Below, in pieces: positions 55,058 through 64,000 of a DNA stretch of 64,000 nt; within the stretch, counting starts at the first letter, position 1, and each line of letters opens with the position of its first letter. Both the position numbers and the translations under genes were made by a program. The stretch is from Zasmidium citrigriseum (Eukaryota; Ascomycota; Dothideomycetes; Mycosphaerellales; Mycosphaerellaceae), in NCBI GenBank assembly GCA_002786025.1, contig NHNW01000058.1, forward strand, positions 62,001 through 126,000. The letters are read 5' to 3'. The notes below the pieces were generated by a model. That model made no database searches. It had not been told where the DNA came from and worked only from the letters and a program-made list of their open reading frames with translations.

Positions 55058-55957
55058 CTTGCCGGTTGCGTTTCAATTTGCTCCTTTGTGGCGAGGACTG
55101 CGATATGGTCCAGCTGGGCCACAGTAATCTGACGGGAGACGCGGTGATCAGCGGTGGAAGTACCTGCCAAGGGTGGCTGTCCACGGGCGCGGTCGCTGGA
55201 GATCTGAGAACCAGATGTCGAAGATTGTGTTTGCCTGCGTGTGATGATGGAGTTTCTGGAATCGTCAAGGCGATGCGAGTAGGCCAGGTGTTGTTGGCTG
55301 GGAAGAGTTGCGGATGGCAGAGTGAGGTCCCTGGAGCGAGTGGAGCTTGGGCGGGAGCGGCCGCACTTGACGCCGATGGTCCGAGCACCGACGTCAAGTC
55401 AAACTTCCAGTCCTGCCACGACCCTTTCCCACCTGCATCCTTCATCATCAGGAACGCAATACATGCGGCTCCGGCGGATTCTGATCGCAGCGGTAGGAAC
55501 CGGACGCCTCTAGCAACCACGCCGCAAGCACACGCTCCCGGTGCTGAGCAGTCTGGATGTTCGGCTCGCCGACGGAGAGGCAGTGTCTAGAATGCGCGCA
55601 GCTCGTAAGGAAGGCAGCTGTCTCTCTCCGGGTCATGATCATACGACAGGCGGGAGTGGAATCTGCGAAGACGAGGGGATGTCGTGCAGGAAGAGGAGAA
55701 CGTCGTATTGTTGGCTTTGCTCAAAGACAGAGTTCTGTCATTCCTGCGCCTGAAGATGCCTGATATGCTATGCTACTCGTCAAGGTGAAGCGAAAGAAGT
55801 ATCATCAAAGTGCCCAGCACCTTCGAATGCTCCCGCCTGCAAATGCACGTATCATCATTTCCATCTGACCCGTTGCTCCCGCTTTCGCCGTCGCTATGAT
55901 ATCCTCCACGCTAATGCTGCTGTGATGCTGAAAGGTAATCAACAAGTGCTGACCGAA
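55058..55957. other. Intergenic between EMC6 and the helical-repeat gene
   Basis: 900 bp, EMC6 promoter and 3' flank of the next minus-strand gene. The long frame 54964-55590 (plus) has no recognisable content. Confidence 0.45.
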
Positions 55958-56898
55958 CTACTCGATGAGTCTTCCATAATCATCGAGGTACCTGCGAAAA
56001 GAGTCAGTATATGTCTCTGGCGCTGTCCCTGAGGAGGACCCACTGTTGTAGATATCGACTCAATGTGTATCCTTGTATCGAGGTTGCTGCTCTCAGCAGT
56101 TGAAGAGCTCGTCGAAAGTGCCCTTGATTCACCCGGGGACTGGACGTGTTGCCCAGAGACATGTAGGCTTCGGCGGTCTGCATTTAGTCAGTGTTGTTCA
56201 TGGAGATCGTGTTGAAAGATGCTCACTGTTGCCAGCAGGTCGCCAGAGACAGCGCGTTGAGCTGTTGCAACTCCGACCGCTCTCTCGAGATATTCAGTCG
56301 CAGGTTGCAGATACCCTCTAGCTTCAACATAGTCTGATGTACCCGCCCTTCGCTCAGCCTCTGCTGTCTGCGTCGGAGATCCCTCATCACGGGTGCCTTG
56401 AAGAGAGCGTTGTGATCGTGCGGAGCCAGCACTCGACGATGAGCTCCCATCGGTCCGATGTATTCGTGCCAGAACTGGCTGCGCCCGCGCGAGCCAGACT
56501 TGACCGATTCCTCTGAGAGCTGCCAGGTTGTGGGGCTCCCTCTGATAAATGACCAGCCACTGTCTTGAACACCAGGCCGCAATGTCGTTGACCCCTCCAC
56601 TGTCCGGCTCCGCGAATGCCAATCTTTGCAGACCCGCAATCATCCACACCTGCTCCTGTGTTCGATTGCCCTGCTGCATGAAGGTCGTGGAATCCAGATG
56701 GGTGATAATGGTCCGAGCGAGGTTGATGTAGTTGCGCCAGTCCTGCGGCGAGGATCGCAGCATGGCATAGATCTGGTTGAGGCTGGTCTTGCACACGGTA
56801 ATGCGCTGCTCCTCATTCATGACTTTGGCGACAGTTAGAAAGAATAGGAAGATCTGAAGGAGCAAGTAGTTCATAGCTGACCGCGCCGCTGGCGACAT
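55958..56898 (-). CDS. Conserved helical-repeat (TPR-like) protein, function unknown
   Basis: 279 aa from exons (leftward) 56898-56227, 56177-56044 and 55991-55958. The splice model is supported because it joins GDLLAT to TAEAYMSLGN and then LSRYLQ to QYLDDYGRLIE just before a stop. Helical repeat character: NLARTIITHLD, NLAALRGIGQVWLARAQPVL, YLQPATEYLERAVGVATAQR and FRRALQLLRAATSIQGYTLS look like TPR-type helix pairs. A hydrophobic stretch (YLLLQIFLFFLTVAKVM) near the start could be a membrane or buried helix, or indicate that translation starts at a later Met. I do not recognise an orthologue; the three-exon pattern and clean C-terminus argue that it is real. Confidence 0.75.
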
Positions 56899-58866
56899 TT
56901 AGCTTTGTGCACTCGACGACTGGCTTGCTTGTCTCTTCTGATAGGCGACATGAAATCCCAATATCGAGAGCACAAGGGCATGACACCGCTGAATGGTGTG
57001 TGCCGCCCAGAGGGGAGCCTCGTGCAGGCTAGTGGTGTAAATGAAGCCTTGCCGACGCAGCGAGTGGGCTGCTCGATCGGCGAATAAGAGTAGGGGATGG
57101 ATCGAGCGTGCATGTCCAACACCAAGGGGCGGTCAGTGCGAGAGGTGCAGTAGGCTAAGTAATATGCATGCAAACGAGACGAAGGGAAGGGAGGCCTTGA
57201 AGAAGAAGCAGGCCTGCGGGTATTTGCCACCCTTTACGCAAACAACACGGGTAGGCAGGAGAGTGCAGCGGGCGGTCCGATGTGCAGGATAGCGTGGACA
57301 GAAGCGCAGCGAGGACTGTTCAAGGCCAAGGGCCCATACAGGGACGTCAGCCATGCCCAGCGTGGCTAGGACAGGTCAGCCTGGGAGCCGCAGTATGCGA
57401 GTGACTCGAACTCGATCGCGCCGTCTAACTGTGAACGACCCGTCGCAAGCGAGACGGACGTTCGAGAAGGCGCTCGAACATGGAAAGGCTGCTAGTGAAG
57501 TGAATGAAAGCTTCGTGGTCGGTGATTAGCAAGCACCAGCGAGATGCTTGGCGCTCGATCAAGAGGAGAGACAGGGACGAGACCGGCGCTGTTGAAGGGC
57601 ATCCCGAGCGTCAGAACAATGCGAGGCGGTCCTGGGCCTCCGTTCACTGCGTGTAGGCGTTCAGCTGACGATGCTCTTGCGATCTGAGCAGCGCCTAGAT
57701 GATCTGAAGTTGCGCAGCGGGTTGCAGCTACCGAACAACGGCAGCCTAGCGGAAGTCGGCAGCCCGAGCAACCGGACGGCAGGACTTGAACTTTGGCCGG
57801 TTCAACGAAAAGACCGTCTTGTCCTTGTCTGACGATCATCCGTCTTCTTCTCGCCCGGTTTCGCTCGCAGTTCGCATTGCTTGCCGCGGCGTTCGAGATT
57901 TCGGCGCAACGTTTGGTGTTGAAGGCAGCGTTGCATCCCAATGCAGCTCGGACTCGTAGGTCTACGATACCGGCCGAAAAGATGTGCACCGCTAGGCACT
58001 GCTTCATGCAGCAAATGATAAACACGAGGCCGGAGGTTCGCACGTATCCGGAGCTGTGAGCCGGGCGCTGCATTCACTGCCAATGGCACTGTTGAGTGAC
58101 GGTGTCTACGAGATGGAAAGAGGCAGTGGACAGGAAACATCGAGCTTGGACGTTGGCTGTTTTGTCAGCAGGTTGACTGGGGTGCTGCAGCTGTCATGGA
58201 TGCCAGGTGGTCATGGACTGCAGACAACACGACCAGGCAAAGCGAGCTCACGATTCCAGTACCGACAGGATTAGTATGCGGCGCGTGGTGGAAACAGAGC
58301 AGGATGCGTAGGGCTGTGGGCTGCAGGCGGTAGGATTGAAAGGCGCACGCAATTGTTGTGGCGATGCGGCTCACGATCTACGGCCAGCAACACGGCCACC
58401 CTCTGTGCATCGCAAAACAATCTACTTTCGTAAGTCGGTCTCGACTTCACCTCACCTCTTTCCCACAGAAGTCCGGACTGCGACGGCTACCAGCAAGCCC
58501 GCGGACGCCGTAGACGGAGGCAGTTCAGGTGAGATGGGATGAGCGACAAGCAGATGTACCCAGAATCGACCCTGCTCTCAGACGTATGCGAAGACATGGC
58601 AGAGCTTGGCCGGAGTTCCCAAGCCACAAAGTGATTCCGCAACGGCGTTTGCGTGTCTGAAATCCGGGTAGAGTCGAGCGAAATAGGGAATACGTATGCC
58701 GGAATATGGTGAGAGTTGGCGGAGATGAGATGAGATCAGGACGGGGTCCGGGTTGAGAGTTGGGGGCCAGCTTGTAGTGAGTTTGTCGTGGATGTCCTTT
58801 CCATTTAGCGCGCCCCACTCGGCCGGGATCAAACGTGCTCATTTTGCTAGTAAATTGAGCTTATTA
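56899..58866. other. Gene-poor stretch before the RIP-affected repeat
   Basis: About 2 kb of normal base composition. Frames such as 57492-58073 (minus) have no recognisable motif. No RNA gene or repeat seen. The composition changes abruptly at about 58.87 kb. Confidence 0.45.
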
Positions 58867-58899
58867 TCCCGCCGTTGTGGGATTAACTCAAAATGTTAG

Positions 58900-60779
58900 T
58901 AACGCTACCGAATAATACCTATATTACCGCCCTATTATTACTACCCTTACTACTACTACCGCTATTACCCCTCTTTTAACCCTACCTCTAACGCTTCCTT
59001 AGATTATCGTATAAAGGAAACTTTATCTTATAGTCTACCTAGTAGTTATTAGGCTATTAGTATAGCTCTACCTTACTAGTAATATACCTACTTATAGCTT
59101 AATTTATATTAAAGCTATAGAAGCTATTAAATAAGGAGGTTATTAGTAAGTAAGGTAGTAAGGATAGTAGAGCGGCTACTACTCTTATAAAAGGTATTGT
59201 TTCTATATCTACTAAGTTAAAGACTTCTTTATTAACGTCGTTAAAGATATCTATCTTATTATTACGTATTTATAGCTCGAGAGTAGTAAATCGTCGCTAA
59301 GGAGATATCTAATATTAAGGGTTCTATAGCGGTAGAGTAGATAAAGGTATAGCGCTTAATAATAGCGAAGAATCTAGCTATAGTATCGATTAAGGTACGT
59401 AAGGAGCGTAAGGAGTATATAATAGCTAAAGTAACGCTCTTAGTAGTATTTATAGTATAGGTAATAGCCGTAGAGGTAACTAAGAGTATACGATAGGTAC
59501 TAGTATTAGCGTAGATAGCTCTAGAGGTAGGTAATTAATATCGTCGTAGTTAGCGAAGCGTATAGACTTCTAAGTAGTTAAAACTACTTCTAGCTCGCCC
59601 TCGTCGATAAAGTCGTTAATTATAAAGGCGGTAAGTAATTTAAGCGCTTTCTTAAACTTAAAGATAAAGGAGCGAAGGTAGTTATACTTCTACTTCTTAC
59701 TCTTAATAGATTTATCGTCCTTAATACGATAGTAGGTAAAGCGAGCGTTCTAAGCCGCCTTATTAAAGTAATTATAGAGGTTTCGTACCTCTAGCTCTAT
59801 AAACTTACTACTTATATTATAGCTATCTTTAAGTAGTAGCGGTAGGTTACGCTTAGTCTAGTAGATAGAGCGATATTACGCGTTAATACCTATAAAGTTA
59901 TCTATATAGGCTTACTACTAGGTATCTATTAGAAGTAATCCTTCGAAGAGGTAATTATAAAGGATATAATAGTAGGGTAGAGAGTATTAGTACTAGAAGA
60001 GGTATAAGTAATAAGGTAGACTAACGCTATTATAATATCGCTATAGATCTACGTATAACCCTCTTATATCTTTAGCCGCTTAACGAGCGATTTTAACCTC
60101 CTTACGGATAGTATCTTAGCTAGTAGGTATAATATCGCTAAGCCTATCTAGTCTAAAGTTACGCTAGAAGGAAGTTTTCTTATTAAGGCGATCTATCTAC
60201 TTATATACTTTCCTATACTAATCGTAATCTACTCGAAGAACCTTATTAATCGTCGTCTATAAGCTCTATAAGAGTATATACTACTTCCTATTAAACTTAA
60301 TAGCTAAGTAATACCTCTCGAGTAGTAATATTATCTAGATCTATAGTAATAGAGGGTTATAAAGGCGTACCTAAGTAGCCTATATACTAGTATTTTAGAG
60401 CTAGTTATTAGTTACGTAGTTAGCTTCTTCTACTCTACCTTATACCTATAGGTAATAGATAATAGCTCGGATATAAGTCTTATAAGCTAGCTCGCTCCTT
60501 GCCTAGTAGATCGCTCTATAGAAGAGGTCGTTAATAGGCTAGTTTATAGGCTTCTTTCCTAAGAAGTATTAAAGCTATATTTCCTTCGTATAGCGCTAGT
60601 AGAGGTATACCTTTACGGAGGTATTAAAGAGAGATAATACCTTACGCTCTACTATAGAATCGTTATAAACTACGAGGTTTAGCTTCTAGTTTAGGTACTA
60701 GTTTTAAATTACTCTTAAACTAGCCTTAATAACCTCTAATTCTTAGGTTTTAAGTAGTATATAGGCGCTAGGGATCTAG
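58900..60779 (-). pseudogene. Minus-strand ghost ORF in the RIP-degraded repeat
   Basis: Reading leftward from 60779, one frame can be followed to about 58.9 kb (roughly 625 codons). At each point I tested (60779, 60700-60481, 59339, 59009) the same frame gives protein-like sequence; stops are TAA or TAG, as expected from CAA/CAG (Gln) or TGG (Trp) after C-to-T and G-to-A changes. The C-terminal end is rich in stops consistent with a former poly-Gln tract. I saw no recognisable catalytic motif. Confidence 0.6.
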
Positions 60780-61259
60780 CTTTTAAACCTATCTCGTTAT
60801 TAGGATTCGACCTATATAACTAGAGGTTACGTAACTATAGAATAGGCCGCGCTACTAGCGCGCCTACCTTTATATAACTAGCCGCGCTTCTCGCGCTCTC
60901 TTTAGATACTTAAACGACGTCTCGTCTATTCTATAATACTATCTAGTACCTTTCCCTAAAGTGCCTCTAATATTACGTTATTCTAATACGTACTAGATAC
61001 TTAACTAGTAGGCGATTTATTATTACGCTACCCTATTCTATCTCGATTATTCGAGGTTACTCGTTATAATAGTAACTCTAGGTATACCGCGTAACTACGC
61101 GATACTAATATATAGAATTAAGATCGCTATTAAGCCGTAATTAAGAGAGGTTAAGAAGCCCTCCTTAGTGTAAAGACTAATTAGGCCCTATACTATACTC
61201 GCTACTAAGGCTAGTAGGTAGACGCTAACGTAGAAGGTAACGCGATTAACGCGCCCTCT

Positions 61260-64000
61260 AGTAAACTACTAAAGTAGAGTAGTACTAACGAACTACCTCG
61301 AGTTACTCCTATAACGCTATACCTATAGATACGCTACGACGATAGCCTAACTAAGTACCTCTATAAGGAAATACTCGAGGCCTTATAGAACTAACGCTAC
61401 GATCGCTAGTCGCTTAATAGCCTTTTTACTCCCTAGTACGAAGGTACTCGCTTTAATATAATAGAATATAACGTACTTACTCCCTAACTAAGTAGGTTCC
61501 CTAAGACCTAGATACTATATAACGATAAACTAATTACCTAACGCTAATCGAGGTTCTTCCCCTATATTCTAGTTACTAGCGAGAACGAGAACGAGCTCTA
61601 AACGCTAAAGTTACTATTAATCCCTAACCTTAACGATAAGACTACTAAGTCTACTATCGACTTTAGTAGGTTTATTAAACTAGAAGAGCTTAAGCTAAAT
61701 AGTTAAGACTCTAACCTAGATTAGTATCTACTACGAGCTAAGAACGTAGAGGATTTTAAGAGTAAAGTTATTAACGACTATAAGGGTTTATAGTATAGGT
61801 TAATAAAGAAGCTTTAATTATAGGGTCTAACCTATAATAAGACTTTAGACGATAACGACGCTAAGACCGAGGCCCTCTAGATAGAGAATAACGACCTATA
61901 TACTAAAGTTACTACTTAGGAAGATAAGATTAAGTAACTTAGAGTAGAAGTTAGTAAACTCTATAAAGCTAGTAAGAAGGCTATAGACTATACTATATAC
62001 TAGCTTTAACTCGAGTAATTAAAGCGTAATCTTAGTAGTATAGAGAAGGATATCGATCTATACGCTAACGCTTAGAAGACTAATTACGCGAAGATTAAGT
62101 CGCTTTATAATTAACTCGTATTAAAGGAGATACCCCCTCCTCTACTACTAGCTAGTTATTAGAGTCGATTCTCTACTACTCCTAAAGTCGAGTATCGTTC
62201 GACTATTCCTCGCTCGTACTTATCGCCTACTACCTATTATAGCGACCTCGTTACCTATAACGCTAAGTTCCTTAACCCTAAAATCTTTAAGAGTAATACT
62301 AAGAAATATCCTCGCTAGAAGCGTACCGTATAGGCTAAGATTAACTAAACCTATACTAGAGCTCCTATTAATAAGATCCTCCTTATTACGAAGTACTAGC
62401 TAAGGTACGTACCTATCCCTATCGATAAGGGCTAGTATATCTTTCTATTATACCTAGCTACCTCTTTCGTAGACGTCTAATAATACGTCTTTACTACTAA
62501 TATACTTACTTCTATCGCCCTATAATAGTTTGTTAGACCTATATATCTACAACTTACTTAATAGGCCTACGAGAGTAGAGCGTTTATCTTATAGTAGTAG
62601 AAACTTACCGTTTATAGTAAAAGCGTTTATAGTACTTTTATCTTAACTCGCGATTAGCTATCGCCTTTTATCTTAACTAGTTAATAGAGTATTTAATAAC
62701 TACTTATTACGTTTATCTTATCGTCTACTACCTTAGTAACTAAAGACTAGCTATAGCTTATATTATAGACTCTATCGTAGCAAACGTAGCTAACGCCCGA
62801 TTAAATCGAGAAAATTAACCGCTAACTCGTAGCGAAGAAGCTTAAAATTGTAAAGAAGAAGTTATAAGAAGCCCTCTTATAATAGAAGTCCTTAGATATA
62901 CTCCGTCGTTACTCTAATACCTATTACGCCGATATCGAAAATATAGAAGTTATTATCGTACCTCCGAAAGCTACTAAGCGACTACTCCCTTAAACGATTA
63001 TTAAGTAGAGATAAGAGATAGAAGCTCGTAAGCGCCTAGAGGCTCGTAGGAAGGTACGTAAGTAAGAGTAGATTAACTAGGCTACTACTACTATAGTAGC
63101 CTAAGATTTATAAACGTAAGGATATACGTAAGATATACCTAGCTAGTTCCCTTCCGAATAATAGTTTAAATATAAGGATACTATAATCGAGGATAAAGCT
63201 AAAGAGGATCTAGATTAAGATAAGATCGACCTTAATATCTTCTTCTTATAGCTACCTCGTACGACTAATAGTATAGTAGTCGATAACTTCGATCTAGAAT
63301 AGTTTATAGCTCGAGACGAAAAGGTACTCCGTAATAATATTAACCGTTATCCCTATACCTAGTTTAAGAGCCTTATATATCTATACCGTTAGTACTAGAT
63401 AGCTAAGGGCGATATTATCGGATAAATAAAGAAGGTAGTATCTTAGTAGTAGAAGTATACTAACCTAGAGAAGACCTATAGTAAGAGAGCTAAGAATACT
63501 AACGTAGTCGAACGTAACGCCTACGAAGGCCTAAAGGCTAAAGCTAATTAGCGTATCTATAAGGCTAATACGGCTACTATAGAAGCTAACGATAGAGTTA
63601 AAGACTTAGAAGCCTAAGTTATTACCTTATAACAAGATCTTTAGTAGGTAGACGACGACGCCGAATAGAAAGACTACGATATTAATAAGTTATAAGCTAA
63701 ACTCGCTAACTTCTTAGCCTAGTACGGTATTAACCTAAACGGTAACGACACCGATAGCGATAATAGCTTAATACTAGTTACTCCTACTTCGAAGAAGCCT
63801 AGCTATTAACCTCTAAACTAATTACGTACTTATAGGATTCCTTTAGAATCTCTACTACTACCGACTTACTAACGTAAGGTTACTGTTAAACTACCGCTCT
63901 TCCTAAATATAACGAACCCTCGCGCTAGCGCTACTCCTACTAATACTACTAATACTTTACGCTTTTACCGTAAGAAGAATAACCGATAGCCTAACCCTCC
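61260..64000 (+). pseudogene. Plus-strand ghost ORF in the RIP-degraded repeat, 3' incomplete
   Basis: One frame (codons starting at positions divisible by 3) can be followed from about 61.3 kb to the window end, more than 900 codons, with no frameshift at any place checked (61365, 61524, 61671, 61983, 62091, 63189, 63741). It is broken only by TAA and TAG. The conceptual product is Lys/Glu/Leu-rich with long coiled-coil-like stretches in the first and last thirds and a Gln-rich middle. No reverse transcriptase, integrase or transposase motif was evident. It diverges from the minus-strand ghost frame across a region of about 0.5 kb. Confidence 0.6.

Larger units (their letters stand above)
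58870..64000. mobile_element. RIP-degraded repeat, unidentified element, runs off the window
   Basis: From about 58.87 kb to the end the sequence is TA-rich, and CA and TG dinucleotides almost vanish: in more than 5 kb I found only about four TG (for example at 59197, 62528, 62849, 63882) and about as many CA, whereas CG remains common. This is the signature of saturated repeat-induced point mutation (CpA to TpA on both strands). The left boundary is abrupt, after the segment ACTCAAAATGTTAG. Two divergent ghost reading frames are listed separately. No LTR, TIR or named transposase/RT motif could be recognised, so the class of element is open. Confidence 0.85.

Noticed and set aside
57492..58073. 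193-codon minus frame right of the helical-repeat gene
   Set aside because: No motif, no start context, composition like shadow frames; nothing supports coding.
61260..64000. Stop-codon reassignment (TAA/TAG read as Gln) as an explanation of the ghost frames
   Set aside because: All normal genes in the window use TAA/TAG as stops, and the near absence of CA/TG on both strands explains the stops by RIP.
1..64000. CRISPR arrays, rRNA genes, telomeric TTAGGG repeats
   Set aside because: None seen. I did not find a clear tRNA cloverleaf either, but a tRNA search program was not available, so a missed tRNA is possible.

Overview
The window is from a filamentous ascomycete. Genes are split by short introns (mostly 47-63 nt) with GT..AG ends and CTRAY-type branch sites, proteins are typical of Pezizomycotina, and the right end is a repeat destroyed by repeat-induced point mutation (RIP). 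A Dothideomycete of the Mycosphaerellales/Capnodiales type is my inference, from gene content only. I rebuilt all gene models by hand from splice signals and conserved protein motifs.

Region 1 (1-9.8 kb) looks like the edge of a secondary-metabolite cluster: the 3' end of a polyketide synthase (ketoreductase + acyl carrier domains), an MFS sugar-type transporter, an epoxide hydrolase, an amidohydrolase and a Zn2Cys6 transcription factor. Region 2 (10-22 kb) is mixed: an RBR-type E3 ubiquitin ligase, a secreted PAF-acetylhydrolase-like lipase, a secreted GH51 arabinofuranosidase with a Gly/His/Trp-rich tail, the RNA polymerase II CTD phosphatase Rtr1/RPAP2, and the actin-patch SH3 protein Bbc1. 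A 6.2 kb stretch with no convincing gene follows, then an NDT80/PhoG-family transcription factor (28.1-31.1 kb) and the SRP receptor beta subunit.

Region 3 (33.4-39.0 kb) is a head-to-tail array of five different CCCH zinc-finger genes carrying 16 intact fingers in all; the first copy has an in-frame TAG inside its last finger, and the fourth has lost the upstream ATG context and has a poor splice donor. Then come a PPIL1-like cyclophilin and a soluble fumarate reductase fused to cytochrome b5. Region 4 (44.1-50.1 kb) is a second array: five minus-strand genes for an uncharacterised family with an N-terminal LPRELRxxIY-type motif, all with a TTCAC[AG]TG-like element about 100-190 bp before the ATG, four of them also with a CTAGCG element. 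Housekeeping genes follow: pyridoxal kinase (with an 11-nt micro-exon), PCNA (start codon split by an intron), EMC6, and a helical-repeat protein I cannot name.

Region 5 (about 58.87 kb to the end) is a RIP-saturated repeat in which CA and TG dinucleotides are almost absent while CG is kept. Inside it two divergent ghost reading frames can be followed, about 1.9 kb on the minus strand and at least 2.7 kb on the plus strand, interrupted only by TAA/TAG. I could not identify the element.
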